Below are positions 8,893-18,434 of a stretch of DNA of 64,000 nt, piece by piece. Source of the DNA: Candidatus Meridianibacter frigidus (GTDB lineage: Bacteria; Vulcanimicrobiota; Vulcanimicrobiia; Vulcanimicrobiales; Vulcanimicrobiaceae). Position 1 is the first letter of the stretch. Each line of letters starts with the position of its first letter. The stretch lies in contig QHBJ01000025.1 in NCBI GenBank assembly GCA_003243975.1, forward strand, positions 1 through 64,000. The letters are read 5' to 3'. The position numbers were made by a program, and so were the translations under genes. Under the pieces are notes generated by a model, which was not told where the DNA came from, did not search any database, and was given only the letters and a program-made list of their open reading frames with translations.

Positions 8893-10733
8893 TCCAAATC
8901 GACCAGCGGCGCCGCACCGGTCACGATGTCGCCTTCCTTTACGTGCAGCGCGCGCACCGCGCCCGCACTCGGTGCCTCGATGCGGTGCTCCATCTTCATG
9001 GCCTCCAAGACCATCAAGAGCGCGCGTTCGCCGACGCTGTCTCCAGCCATAACGCTGACTTTCACAATCTTCCCCGGCATTGGTGAAAGGATGCGTCCCG
9101 AATGAGCAGGACCGCCGCGCGAGGTTCGTTCCAGGTCGGGTGGCGGCGCGAAGGTCACATCGGATGTCGCGCTTCGTCCCGTGGGGCCGACTGGAATCTC
9201 ACCGTGAGCATCGCCGCGTATCTGCCAGCGCTCGCCGCTGCGGCTGGCGGTTAGCGCGTATTCGGCCTGGCCATCGGTGAGATAGAATGGTAGGCCGACG
9301 CTGCCGATACGGAATGGAGCGCTGTTTTGTACTTTATTCGCAACGGCCGCGCATAGTTGGTCGGAGTTTAGGCGGCCGCGCTCGAATGAATGTGTCGTGA
9401 GCCACTCTTCCAGAAATTGTGTGGTCGTTTCACCGGCGCGAAATTGCGGGTCATTGAAGATGGCTTCGAGCAGCGGAATGTTGGTGCGCACGCCACCCAC
9501 CGCAAATTCGCGAAGTGCATCCGCCATTCGTGCGATTGCAGTCGCGCGATCGGGTCCAAAAACGATCAGCTTGGCCAGCATCGGATCGTAGTACACGGAG
9601 ACCTGGCTGCCCCGGCGGACGCCCGAATCCAACCGCACGCCCAAAGCTTGTGGTGGTTCCCACCGCGTGATGGTGCCCGTAGAAGGCAGCATCTGATTGG
9701 ATGGGTCTTCGGCGTAGATGCGCGATTCAATCGCCCACCAGCGCGGTTCGAGCGAATCTTGTGAAACGGTCAGCCGTTCGCCATTTGCGATGCGCAGCTG
9801 CCAATGCACCAGATCCAGGCCGTATGCCATCTCGGTGACCGGATGCTCGACTTGGAGGCGCGTGTTCATTTCCAGGAAGTAGAACTTGCCGGTTTGGTCG
9901 AGCATGAACTCGACGGTTCCCGCGTTGACGTAGTCGACGGATTTAGCCGCGCGCACGGCCGCTGCGCCCATGGTCCCGCGCAATTCGGGGGAAACCGCAA
10001 CCGAGGGCGCCTCTTCGATAATTTTCTGGTGGCGACGCTGGATCGAGCATTCGCGCTCGCCCACATGAATCGTGTTGCCGTGCGCGTCGGCAAGGACCTG
10101 AAACTCGATGTGGCGCGGACCTTTCAAGTAGCGTTCGAGCAATACCGTCGCGTCGCCGAACGCCGATTTTGCCTCTCGTTGTGCGGCTTGTAAGGCCTCA
10201 TCGAATTGCTCCATGCGCTCCACGACGCGCATGCCGCGCCCACCACCGCCGGCACTGGCTTTGATCAGCAGGGGGGTCCCGATGCGCTCCGCCTCCTTGC
10301 GCAGGCTTTTTGGATCCTGTTCTTCACCTTCGTAACCTGGAATGACGGGCACGTCAAACGCGCGCACGCGCGTCTTCGCCTCGCGCTTGCTGCCCATAGC
10401 CGCCATCGCTTGCGGTGAAGGCCCTACAAAAATTAAACCGGCATCGCCGGCGGCTTGCGCGAAAGCCGCGCGTTCGGAGAGAAATCCGTAACCGGGATGA
10501 ATGCTATCGGCGCGGAGCGCGGCAGCGGCGGCAATAACGGCTTCCATATTCAAATAGGAGTCGCTCGCCGCAGCCGGGCCGATGCAAACTGCATCTTCCA
10601 TGTAATCCAGATGCATCGCGCTGCGGTCAGCCTCCGAGAAGACGCCGAGCGGTGTGATGCCCATTTCGCGCGCGCCGCGCGCGATGCGGATGGCGATTTC
10701 GCTGCGATTGGCGATGAGCAGGCGTTGAATCAA
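8889..10733 (-). CDS. mccA: Biotin-dependent acyl-CoA carboxylase alpha subunit (methylcrotonyl-CoA carboxylase type)
   Basis: 614 aa with, in order, an N-terminal biotin carboxylase domain (RLLIANRSEIAIRI), an ATP-grasp region (KASAGGGGRGMR), the biotin carboxylase C-terminal domain, and a C-terminal biotinyl domain with EAMKMEH where Lys is biotinylated. It carboxylates biotin with ATP and bicarbonate. Propionyl- and acetyl-CoA carboxylases have the same architecture; the enoyl-CoA hydratase and HMG-CoA lyase neighbours favour 3-methylcrotonyl-CoA. The matching carboxyltransferase lies at 14007-15590. Confidence 0.88.
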   Translation of the reverse strand: MIQRLLIANRSEIAIRIARGAREMGITPLGVFSEADRSAMHLDYMEDAVCIGPAAASDSYLNMEAVIAAAAALRADSIHPGYGFLSERAAFAQAAGDAGLIFVGPSPQAMAAMGSKREAKTRVRAFDVPVIPGYEGEEQDPKSLRKEAERIGTPLLIKASAGGGGRGMRVVERMEQFDEALQAAQREAKSAFGDATVLLERYLKGPRHIEFQVLADAHGNTIHVGERECSIQRRHQKIIEEAPSVAVSPELRGTMGAAAVRAAKSVDYVNAGTVEFMLDQTGKFYFLEMNTRLQVEHPVTEMAYGLDLVHWQLRIANGERLTVSQDSLEPRWWAIESRIYAEDPSNQMLPSTGTITRWEPPQALGVRLDSGVRRGSQVSVYYDPMLAKLIVFGPDRATAIARMADALREFAVGGVRTNIPLLEAIFNDPQFRAGETTTQFLEEWLTTHSFERGRLNSDQLCAAVANKVQNSAPFRIGSVGLPFYLTDGQAEYALTASRSGERWQIRGDAHGEIPVGPTGRSATSDVTFAPPPDLERTSRGGPAHSGRILSPMPGKIVKVSVMAGDSVGERALLMVLEAMKMEHRIEAPSAGAVRALHVKEGDIVTGAAPLVDLE

Positions 10734-11512
10734 GGTGCCCAGCTCGCTTTACGCCGCTCCAGAAATGCGCGCAAACCCTCTTGGCCTTCGGGACTCGTGC
10801 GCTGCTTGGCGATGGCCTGTGCGGTAAGGTCGAGCGTTTGTTCGTACGTCGCCGCCCCGACCGCTGCGATGGTCTGCTTTGCGGCGGTGATGGCGCTGGG
10901 GCTCGCGCTCTTGATTTCACCGATAACGCGCTCGACCGTGCGGTCCAAATCTTCCATTCGGACGGCGTCGTGAATGAGCCCGATCGCTTCGGCACGCTGC
11001 GCATCGAACCGTTCGCCGGTAAGAAAGAGCGCGCGCGCGTGCGACACACCGATTTTCGCTAGCACGAACGGCGATATGACCGCCGGTAAGATGCCGAGTT
11101 TCGTTTCGGTGAAACCAAAGACGGTGTCATCGCACGCTACGGCGATGTCGCAGACGGCGGCTAGTCCCGCTCCACCTCCCAGTGCAGCGCCATGCACGCG
11201 TGCCACGACCGGTTTGGAGCAACGGTCGATGGCGCGGAACATCTGGGACATTCGGCGAGCGTCTGCCAAGTTTTCATCTTGGGAAAGTTCCAGCGACGCC
11301 CGCATCCAATTGATGTCGGCGCCCCCGCAGAAGGTTGGGCCTTCACCCGAGAGCACGATTGCGCGCACGCTTGCATCGCCATCGAGCCTCTCGAAGATGC
11401 GATGCAACTGCGCGATTAACTCGGCGTTGAATGCGTTTCGTACCAGTGGGCGTGCTAGCCGCACGTACACTACGGCGTTGCGCGTCGCAACCGTTAGAAC
11501 GGAATCGGCCAT
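10730..11512 (-). CDS. Enoyl-CoA hydratase/isomerase family, likely 3-methylglutaconyl-CoA hydratase
   Basis: About 260 aa crotonase fold. ATG 11512 is chosen; an in-frame ATG at 11536 is possible. The CoA/oxyanion segment GPTFCGGADINWM and the second oxyanion segment HGAALGGGAGLAA are intact. First gene of a minus-strand operon continuing with the biotin carboxylase, lipase, HMG-CoA lyase and amidohydrolase. The context suggests hydration of 3-methylglutaconyl-CoA in leucine catabolism. I see no isovaleryl-CoA dehydrogenase in the window. Confidence 0.85.
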   Translation of the reverse strand: MADSVLTVATRNAVVYVRLARPLVRNAFNAELIAQLHRIFERLDGDASVRAIVLSGEGPTFCGGADINWMRASLELSQDENLADARRMSQMFRAIDRCSKPVVARVHGAALGGGAGLAAVCDIAVACDDTVFGFTETKLGILPAVISPFVLAKIGVSHARALFLTGERFDAQRAEAIGLIHDAVRMEDLDRTVERVIGEIKSASPSAITAAKQTIAAVGAATYEQTLDLTAQAIAKQRTSPEGQEGLRAFLERRKASWAP

Positions 11513-11589
11513 AGGCGCGCGCATTCTCGCTGGCATCCACCGCGGCCTACGCCACGTTAAAGGGGCAGCAAAGGTGATAAGATAGCAAG

Positions 11590-12393
11590 ATGACCCCCGA
11601 TCAAATCGTGTATCGGCACTCCCCGGGCACGCGCATCACCCACTGGGTATTCTTTCTGGCCTTCTTGGCGCTGATCAGCAGCGGGTTGCAGATCTTCAAC
11701 GCCGCGCCGTACTTGGACGCATCCGATAAGAGCAATCCCGCGCGCCGGGTGCTTTCCATCGACAGCACGCAAGACAGCCAGGGCGTTACCACTGTCTTCG
11801 GGCACACGTTTCGAACGACGGGATGGCTGGGCTTCGGCGACGACGGCATGGGAGGCCGTACTGACCGCGCATTTCCCGGGTGGATAACCATCCCTGCGTA
11901 TCAATCGCTGGCCGACGGGCGCCGGTGGCATCTCTTCTTTGCTTGGGTGATGGCCGTGTGTGGCATTGCATACATGATCAGCGGATTTGCGCGCGGCGAT
12001 CTGCAAGAGCTCATCCTGCGTCCCGCCGATGTGCCGAAGATCCTGCCGATGCAGTTGTACTACCTTCGTTTGCGCAAAGAACCACCGCCGCACGGTAAAT
12101 ACAACCCGTTGCAGAAGGTGGCCTACACTTTGGTGCTGTTCGTCTTTGCACCGCTCTTGATTCTTACCGGGCTCGCGCTCTCGCCGTCTTTCGATGCGCT
12201 CTTTCATCCGATCACGGTCATATTCGGCGGCCGTCAATTCGCGCGGTTGTGGCATTTCGTGCTGATGCTGGTTCTAATCGGGTTTTTCCTAACCCACATT
12301 TCACTGGTAGCCACCCAGGGCGTCTTCAATCAACTTCGCTCCATGATCACGGGTAGATTCCGGCTTGGTACTCACGACGGTGTCGGAGTATGA
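11590..12393 (+). CDS. Membrane b-type cytochrome (b561/formate dehydrogenase gamma-like)
   Basis: 267 aa with about four or five membrane segments. Histidines in TRITHWVFF, GRRWHLFFAW, RLWHFVLM and FLTHISLV sit inside or next to the helices, as in cytochromes that ligate two hemes b and pass electrons to or from quinone. The stop overlaps the downstream molybdopterin enzyme by four bases, so this is its likely membrane electron partner, similar in logic to MsrP-MsrQ but with a different cytochrome family. Confidence 0.85.
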   Translation: MTPDQIVYRHSPGTRITHWVFFLAFLALISSGLQIFNAAPYLDASDKSNPARRVLSIDSTQDSQGVTTVFGHTFRTTGWLGFGDDGMGGRTDRAFPGWITIPAYQSLADGRRWHLFFAWVMAVCGIAYMISGFARGDLQELILRPADVPKILPMQLYYLRLRKEPPPHGKYNPLQKVAYTLVLFVFAPLLILTGLALSPSFDALFHPITVIFGGRQFARLWHFVLMLVLIGFFLTHISLVATQGVFNQLRSMITGRFRLGTHDGVGV

Positions 12394-13130
12394 AGCGCCG
12401 GATTTTTCTTGCAAGCTCGCTTTCCGCGGCGCTCTCGGGCTGCTCGTCGATTGGAACGAAGCTCAACGATAACGCGGCTTTTCACAATTTTCTGGGCGTT
12501 AGCGAATCACTCAATCGTGCGTTGCTGGGGACGCACGGGCTAGCAAGAGAGTACGCAGACTCCGATGTGGATGCAACCTTTCGCATCAACGGCTTCGACA
12601 CGCCGATGGATGCTCATTACAGCCGCCTGCAGAACGGGAACTTCAGGGACTACCGCTTGTTAATAGACGGAGCAGTCGAACGCCGGCGTGCCATTTCGCT
12701 CGCGCACCTGAATGACATGGCGCAGCAAAGCAATATCACCCGCCACGACTGCGTCGAGGGCTGGAGTGCGATCGGAAAGTTTCGCGGCGTTCGGTTGGCC
12801 GATGTCTTGGATCTGGCCGCTCCCAAAGCGAGCGCGCGGTACGTCGTGCTTCATTGCATGGACCGCTCGCCCGAAGGCCTCCCATATTACGAGAGTTTAG
12901 ACTTGCACCAAGCCCGCCATCCGCAGACGCTCCTCGCCCTCGCACTCAACGACAAACCCCTGGACGCCGCGCACGGCGCACCCGTGCGGCTACGGGTGCC
13001 AACACAGCTTGGATATAAGAGCGCGAAGTGGGTCGGGAGAATCGAACTGGTCGCTTCCTATTCAAACTTGTTTTCGGGGCACGGCGGTTACTGGGAAGAC
13101 CAAGGATACGAGTGGTATGCGGGCATCTAG
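12390..13130 (+). CDS. Molybdopterin-dependent oxidoreductase (sulfite oxidase/MsrP-like fold)
   Basis: 246 aa. The N-terminus has a lipoprotein-like signal (MKRRIFLASSLSAALSGCSS) ending at a Cys, so it is probably membrane-anchored outside the cytoplasm. The cofactor Cys lies in HDCVEGWS, followed by GVRLADVLD and GAPVRLRVP, all characteristic of the oxidoreductase molybdopterin-binding domain. Substrate unknown: sulfoxide reduction or sulfite-type oxidation are both possible. Coupled to the b-type cytochrome upstream. Confidence 0.87.
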   Translation: MKRRIFLASSLSAALSGCSSIGTKLNDNAAFHNFLGVSESLNRALLGTHGLAREYADSDVDATFRINGFDTPMDAHYSRLQNGNFRDYRLLIDGAVERRRAISLAHLNDMAQQSNITRHDCVEGWSAIGKFRGVRLADVLDLAAPKASARYVVLHCMDRSPEGLPYYESLDLHQARHPQTLLALALNDKPLDAAHGAPVRLRVPTQLGYKSAKWVGRIELVASYSNLFSGHGGYWEDQGYEWYAGI

Positions 13131-14005
13131 CCCTCGACGCGTAAGGCTTCGGGGCGCCCCTGCCTGCTGAGCGCTAGCCACACGCCGATAATCACCAGCG
13201 CTGCGCCAACCAAATCGCGCACGTTAAAAACCTCTCCCCCCCACAGGATACCGACCAGAACCGCCAGGACCGGAATAATTAGCGTCGAGAGTCCCACCAC
13301 CCAGACCTCGATACGCTGCAGAAGCCACATGTTGAGAAAGAACGCAACGCCGCTGCCCGCAATTGCGAGATAAAGCATGGCAGGAAGCGCGCTATGCGAA
13401 AACGCGGCGCCGGTGGGATGCTCGCGGATGATGCCGATAAACGCCAGCACGATCCCGGCACCCAACATTGAGGGCGGAAGAAATTCCAAGGGATCGTGAT
13501 GCGCGTGCTTCTTCGTATAGACGCTGCCAAACGCAGATAGAATGGCCGCTCCGATGGCGGCCACCGCATACCACGCCGATGCTGTCGCCGTGCCGGCCAG
13601 CGAAATTACGGCCACACCCCCAAAGGCTAGCGCTGCGCCCAGCCACGTGAAGGGCGTAGTTCGTTCACCGACCATGAAATGCGCCAAACCGAACGTGAAG
13701 AACGGCAGCGTCCCGAAAAGCACCGCGACCAACCCCGATGCCAAATGCGTTTCGGCCATGTACGTTAGGACGTAGTTCAAACCGAAGAAGGTAAATGCCA
13801 GCACGCCGATCAGCTTCCAAGGCAAATCGGTGAACGAAATTCTGCGGCGCATCACCAGTGCTGCTGCGTACAGCAATAGTCCGGCCAGTACGAATCGAAA
13901 ACCGACGCCGGTGAAGACCGGCGTCGTGCGTAAACTTACTTTGATTGCCAACCACGTCGTGCCCCAGATCAGACACATCGAACCGTAGGCGAAAACGATC
14001 TTCAT
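13127..14005 (-). CDS. EamA/DMT-family transporter
   Basis: 292 aa with about ten hydrophobic helices arranged as two EamA repeats; the first begins MKIVFAYGSMCLIWGTTW, typical for the family. ATG 14005 is chosen because the upstream in-frame sequence is the out-of-frame end of the carboxyltransferase gene. It is probably an inner-membrane metabolite exporter. It sits one base after the carboxyltransferase stop and is convergent with the molybdopterin gene. Transported compound unknown. Confidence 0.88.
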   Translation of the reverse strand: MKIVFAYGSMCLIWGTTWLAIKVSLRTTPVFTGVGFRFVLAGLLLYAAALVMRRRISFTDLPWKLIGVLAFTFFGLNYVLTYMAETHLASGLVAVLFGTLPFFTFGLAHFMVGERTTPFTWLGAALAFGGVAVISLAGTATASAWYAVAAIGAAILSAFGSVYTKKHAHHDPLEFLPPSMLGAGIVLAFIGIIREHPTGAAFSHSALPAMLYLAIAGSGVAFFLNMWLLQRIEVWVVGLSTLIIPVLAVLVGILWGGEVFNVRDLVGAALVIIGVWLALSRQGRPEALRVEG

Positions 14006-14006
14006 T

Positions 14007-15590
14007 CTACATGCGGAAAACGCCGAAGCGCGTCGCAGGTTGCGGTGCGTGGGCGGCGGCTTGCAAGCCGAGCGCGATAACGCGGCGAGTATCGAGCGGA
14101 TCGATAATGCCGTCGTCCCACAAGCGCGCGGTAGAGTAGTACGGGTTGCCCTCGGCTTCGTACTTCTCCAGAATGGGCGCTTCGAACTTGGTCTTTTCTT
14201 CGGGCGAGAGATTGCCTTTGACGGTGGAAAGAACGCTCGCGGCCTGAGGACCACCCATGACGGAGATGCGCGCGTTAGGCCACATCCATAACTGCCGGGG
14301 TGAGTAGGCGCGTCCGCACATGCCGTAGTTTCCCGCGCCGAAGCTGCCGCCGATGACCACAGTGAACTTCGGAACTTCGGCGCACGCCACCGCAGTCACC
14401 AGTTTGGCGCCGTCCTTGGCAATGCCGCCGTTTTCATACTCTTTGCCCACCATGAATCCGGTAATGTTCTGCAAGAATAGCAACGGTGTTCCGCGCTGCG
14501 CGCACAATTCGATAAAGTGGGCACCCTTGAGCGCGCTCTCGCTAAAGAGGATGCCGTTGTTGGCAATAATGCCGATGGGGTGGCCCTCGATGCGCGCGAA
14601 TCCGCAGACCAGCGTCGCCCCGTAGCGCGCCTTGAACTCGTGCAGATCGGATCCATCGACCAAGCGCGCGATAACCTCACGCACGTCGTAGCCGGTGCGT
14701 GCGTCCGACGGGATGATGCCGTAGATCTCGTGCGGGTCGTACTTGGGAGTCTCCGGCTGGCAGGTATCCCATTGCCGCGGCAGTTCGCAGTGCAAGTTGG
14801 CGACGATGGAGCGAACGATCGCGAGTGCATGCAAATCGTCGTTTGCAAAGTGATCGGCCACACCTGAGATACGCGTATGAACGTCGGCGCCCCCCAGCTC
14901 GTCGGCTGTCACGATCTCTCCGGTAGCCGCTTGTACTAAAGGTGGTCCGCCCAAAAAGATCGTCCCGTTTCCCTGCACGATCACCGTTTCGTCCGACATC
15001 GCCGGTACGTACGCACCACCCGCGGTGCACGAACCCATAACCGCTGCGATCTGCGGTATTTTCTTACCCGACATGCGGGCTTGGTTGAAGAAGATGCGTC
15101 CAAAATGGTCGCGGTCGGGAAATACTTCGGCCTGCAGAGGCAAAAAAGCGCCGCCTGAGTCCACCAAATAGATGCATGGCAAATGGTTCTGCTCGGCGAT
15201 CTCTTGCGCGCGCAGATGCTTCTTGACGGTCATCGGGTAGTACGTGCCGCCCTTGACCGTGGCGTCGTTGGCAATGATGAGGCAATCCTGGCCCTCAACG
15301 CCCCCGACGCCGGCAATCATTCCGGCAGCCGGACAGTCGTCCCCGTACATTCCGTTGGCAGCGAGAGCTCCAATTTCCAAAAAATCGCCGCCGGGGTCGA
15401 GCAGCCGATCGACGCGCTCGCGCGCGGTCATTTTGCCACGCTTGCGATGCTTGGCCATGGCCTGCGCACCGCCGCCGTCCCGGGCGCGCAGCAACGCCTC
15501 ACGGAGCTGCTCCACAGACTGGACCATGCGCTCCGCATTCGCTTGGTATTGCTTGCCGGAGGGCTCGAGCCGCGATTCCAACCTAGCCAT
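14007..15590 (-). CDS. mccB: Acyl-CoA carboxylase carboxyltransferase beta subunit (methylcrotonyl-CoA carboxylase type)
   Basis: 527 aa, two crotonase-like carboxyltransferase halves. Motifs include [11 protein letters not shown] near the N-terminus, [17 protein letters not shown] and [18 protein letters not shown]. It transfers the carboxyl group from biotin on the alpha subunit to the acyl-CoA. Length and motifs fit 3-methylcrotonyl-CoA or related branched substrates. It is separated from mccA by an inserted cytochrome/molybdoenzyme pair and the EamA gene, so subunit expression may not be strictly coupled. Confidence 0.9.
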   Translation of the reverse strand: MARLESRLEPSGKQYQANAERMVQSVEQLREALLRARDGGGAQAMAKHRKRGKMTARERVDRLLDPGGDFLEIGALAANGMYGDDCPAAGMIAGVGGVEGQDCLIIANDATVKGGTYYPMTVKKHLRAQEIAEQNHLPCIYLVDSGGAFLPLQAEVFPDRDHFGRIFFNQARMSGKKIPQIAAVMGSCTAGGAYVPAMSDETVIVQGNGTIFLGGPPLVQAATGEIVTADELGGADVHTRISGVADHFANDDLHALAIVRSIVANLHCELPRQWDTCQPETPKYDPHEIYGIIPSDARTGYDVREVIARLVDGSDLHEFKARYGATLVCGFARIEGHPIGIIANNGILFSESALKGAHFIELCAQRGTPLLFLQNITGFMVGKEYENGGIAKDGAKLVTAVACAEVPKFTVVIGGSFGAGNYGMCGRAYSPRQLWMWPNARISVMGGPQAASVLSTVKGNLSPEEKTKFEAPILEKYEAEGNPYYSTARLWDDGIIDPLDTRRVIALGLQAAAHAPQPATRFGVFRM

Positions 15591-15667
15591 GCAGCCGAGC
15601 GTGTTCCGGGCGGTTTTTTAGCCGTCCTTTAAGATGGAAAGCTCGGCGCTTCCGTTACACTAGCATC

Positions 15668-17125
15668 GTGGCGGCTCTAAATCGGCCTTCGGGACAGCTC
15701 GATGTGCGCACGGCGCTTGCGCCCTATCGTGGTCCGTGGAATTCGCGCGTAGCGGCGCACTTGATGCGGCGCGCCGGTTTCGGCGCCTCGCCGCAAGAGA
15801 TTAACTCGCTGCTCTCCAGTACCATGCGCGAATCGGTCGAGGCGCTGATCCATTTCCCCTCGACGCAGAATCTGCCGGGGCCCGACAACGTCTTCGACCC
15901 CTACTCGCAAGGTCTGTTGCAACGCGGTTACGGCCAAATGGGGATGGACGAGAATGCTCGGCGCGCGCGCGCGAAAGAGCTTCGCCGCAGCGCGGTGCAG
16001 TCTGTGGGCGCGATGCAGAATTGGTGGCTCAACCGAATGCTTGCCACCCCGGCCCCGCTGCAGGAGAAGATGACGGTCTTCTTTCACGGTCACTTTACGA
16101 CGGCCGCAATTCAGAAACAAAACTGGCCCATCTTCATCTATAACCAGAACCAGCTCTACCGGGACCACGCACTGGGAAACTTGCGCGATCTGGCGCTGGC
16201 AGTTTCCAAGGATCCGGCGATGCTGATCTACTTGGACAATGCGCTCAACAACAAGGCGCATCCAAACGAGAACTATGCGCGCGAACTGATGGAGCTCTTC
16301 ACGCTGGGCCACGGAAATTACAGCGAGGCCGACATTCGCGAATCGGCCCGGGCCTTTACCGGCTGGACGCTCAATCGCCGCACCGGACAGTTCGTCGATT
16401 ACGCCGCGATCCACGATGACGAGCTCAAGCATTTCTTGGGGCAGTCTGGAAATTTCAGAGGCGCAGATATCGTCAACATCATTTTTTCGCAGCCCTCCTG
16501 CAGGCGCTGGTTTGCGAGCCGGCTTCTGAATTTCTTCGTTTACAACGATCCGGAGCCGCAATTGGTCGAGGCGGTAGCCCGCCTGTTGCGCAAGAACGAC
16601 TACAATCTGGCGCCCGTACTGTCCGTGCTTTTCCAGAGCAACGTCTTTTACTCCGACCGCGCTTACCGTGCGTTGGTGAAAAGCCCGGTTGAATTCGTCG
16701 TCGGTTCCTACAAGCTGTATGGCGTGGGCCAGATCGATCAGTTGGCGCAGCGGTCGCTGGCTTCGATGGGCCAGATTCTCTTCTACCCGCCCAACGTCGC
16801 CGGTTGGCCGGGCGGCTCGGCGTGGCTTACCAGCCAAATGGTCATCGCGCGTGAGAACTTTGCCGCAGCGTTGGTGAACTCGCAGATGATGTCGCAAGCC
16901 AGTTGGCTGATGAGTGTGCCGACCAATGCGCAGCAAGCCACGCGTCAGCTGATCGCGACGATTCTTGCGGGAGACGCATCCGCCGCCGCAACGGCCAAGA
17001 TCAAAGATTATCTCAACGGCGTGAATACTTCCGCACTCGGTCAGCTCTCCGGCGAGAACTATGAAGAACGGGTGCGGGGCGCAGCCTACCTGACGATGGC
17101 GATGCCGGCCTACCAGCTAAATTAA
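15668..17125 (+). CDS. DUF1800 family protein
   Basis: 485 aa, GTG start at 15668. The family core is clear: HLMRRAGFGASPQEI, QEKMTVFFHGHF, YLDNALNNKAHPNENYARELMELFTLG, AFTGWTLNR and PNVAGWPGG. No classical signal peptide is evident. Proteins of this family are almost always encoded next to a DUF1501 protein, as here (14 bases apart). Biochemical function is not established; export or surface polymer handling has been suggested in other organisms. Confidence 0.9.
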   Translation: MAALNRPSGQLDVRTALAPYRGPWNSRVAAHLMRRAGFGASPQEINSLLSSTMRESVEALIHFPSTQNLPGPDNVFDPYSQGLLQRGYGQMGMDENARRARAKELRRSAVQSVGAMQNWWLNRMLATPAPLQEKMTVFFHGHFTTAAIQKQNWPIFIYNQNQLYRDHALGNLRDLALAVSKDPAMLIYLDNALNNKAHPNENYARELMELFTLGHGNYSEADIRESARAFTGWTLNRRTGQFVDYAAIHDDELKHFLGQSGNFRGADIVNIIFSQPSCRRWFASRLLNFFVYNDPEPQLVEAVARLLRKNDYNLAPVLSVLFQSNVFYSDRAYRALVKSPVEFVVGSYKLYGVGQIDQLAQRSLASMGQILFYPPNVAGWPGGSAWLTSQMVIARENFAAALVNSQMMSQASWLMSVPTNAQQATRQLIATILAGDASAAATAKIKDYLNGVNTSALGQLSGENYEERVRGAAYLTMAMPAYQLN

Positions 17126-17139
17126 AAGGATTCAATCGA

Positions 17140-18360
17140 ATGAAACGCAGCGGTTTCTTACTCGGAGCGGTCAGCGGGCTCACCGTTGTGGGCAGCATGG
17201 ATAATCTCTTTGCACATGCGCTTGCCCAAGCACCCTTGCCGGGACTTCCCGGCGGAAGCGACCGCGTTCTCGTTTTGGTCAACCTTCAAGGCGGCAACGA
17301 CGGCTTAAACTGCGTGGTCCCGCACGGCGACGACATGTATTACCGGATGCGACCGACCTTGGGCATTCCCAAAGGCGACGTGTTGGGAATCAACGGGCAG
17401 ATTGGTTTCAATCCGCAGATGAAGTCGTTCAAGGCGCTCTATGACAAGGGCATAGTGGCCGTGGTGCAGGGAGTCGGCTATCCCGATCCCGATCACTCGC
17501 ACTTCCGTTCGACCGAGATCTGGCAAACGGCGGCGCCCGGCCGTTATGAGCGCACCGGCTGGCTTGGCCGTTATCTAGACGAGGCCGGCCTGCCAAAAAC
17601 AAACCTCTTCAACGGTGTCGCGATCTCGCAAGTTTTGCCCGAGGCGATGATTGCGCGCAATACCGACGTGCCGGCTATCCCACAGATCAACGGGTACGGT
17701 TTGGTGGGAGACCGCAACAAGAACGTCAGTTCGGGCTACGCTTCGATCCTGACCGACAAGCGGCTTCCGTTCAGTTCACCGTACCTCTCGCACGTGATGG
17801 AGATCGAAGATCACGCGCAAAAAGGCAGTCAGGAACTGCCGAAGCTCATCGCCGGCTACAAGAGTAGCGGGAGTTACCCGGCTACACCGATCGGGCGCAG
17901 TCTTGCTCTCGCGGCGCAGATCATCGGCAGCAAAATTGGCACGCGAGTGCTTTACGTTCAACACGGCTCATTCGATACGCACGTCAATCAGAAGGGCACG
18001 CAAGACCGCCTCCTCGGCGAGCTCTCCAATGCAATCGCCGCGTTTTACGATGATCTCTCGGCGCATGGAAACGACCGCAGCGTTCTTACCATGACGTTCT
18101 CGGAGTTTGGACGTCGAGTCGGTGAAAATGCCAGCCGGGGAACCGACCATGGTGAAGCGTCGCCGCTCTTCCTGGTTGGCGGCGGCGTCAAGGGTGGGAT
18201 CTACGGAAACAGCCCCGATTTGAACAAGCTCAACATGGGCAACCTCGCGTTCAACACCGATTTTCGCAGCGTGTATGCCACCGTGCTGGAAAAATGGCTC
18301 GGTCGCCCGTCGCAGCCGATCCTCGCGGGCAGCTTCGCGACACTCAACGCCATCGCTTAA
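17140..18360 (+). CDS. DUF1501 family secreted protein
   Basis: 406 aa with an N-terminal export signal (MKRSGFLLGAVSGLTVVG) lacking a true RR pair. The alkaline-phosphatase/sulfatase-like fold of the family is indicated by VLVNLQGGNDGLNCVVP, YPDPDHSHFRSTEIWQ, HGSFDTH and GRRVGENASRGTDHG. Metal ligands are plausibly in HSHF, DTH and TDHG. It is in an operon with the DUF1800 gene and ends just before the dispersed repeat. Substrate unknown. Confidence 0.9.
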   Translation: MKRSGFLLGAVSGLTVVGSMDNLFAHALAQAPLPGLPGGSDRVLVLVNLQGGNDGLNCVVPHGDDMYYRMRPTLGIPKGDVLGINGQIGFNPQMKSFKALYDKGIVAVVQGVGYPDPDHSHFRSTEIWQTAAPGRYERTGWLGRYLDEAGLPKTNLFNGVAISQVLPEAMIARNTDVPAIPQINGYGLVGDRNKNVSSGYASILTDKRLPFSSPYLSHVMEIEDHAQKGSQELPKLIAGYKSSGSYPATPIGRSLALAAQIIGSKIGTRVLYVQHGSFDTHVNQKGTQDRLLGELSNAIAAFYDDLSAHGNDRSVLTMTFSEFGRRVGENASRGTDHGEASPLFLVGGGVKGGIYGNSPDLNKLNMGNLAFNTDFRSVYATVLEKWLGRPSQPILAGSFATLNAIA

Positions 18361-18369
18361 CGCCACGTG

Positions 18370-18414
18370 GTCATGCTGAGCGTACGTGTCCATGCCTGAG
18401 CCTGTCGAAGCATG
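18370..18414. repeat. Second copy of the dispersed repeat, between convergent genes
   Basis: GTCATGCTGAGC (18370-18381) and TGAGCCTGTCGAAGCATG (18397-18414) are the reverse complement of the core found twice at 1205-1256. The copy is partly rearranged around an ACGTGTCCATGCC spacer. It lies in the 74-base gap between the stops of the DUF1501 and DUF885 genes, a neutral site for such elements, unlike the copy inside the SDR gene. Confidence 0.7.
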
Positions 18415-18434
18415 AGGCCCTGTGTTGGGCTGGG

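Noticed and set aside
17140-17210. Twin-arginine signal in the DUF1501 protein
   Set aside because: The motif is KRS, without two consecutive Arg; a Sec-type or atypical signal is equally likely.
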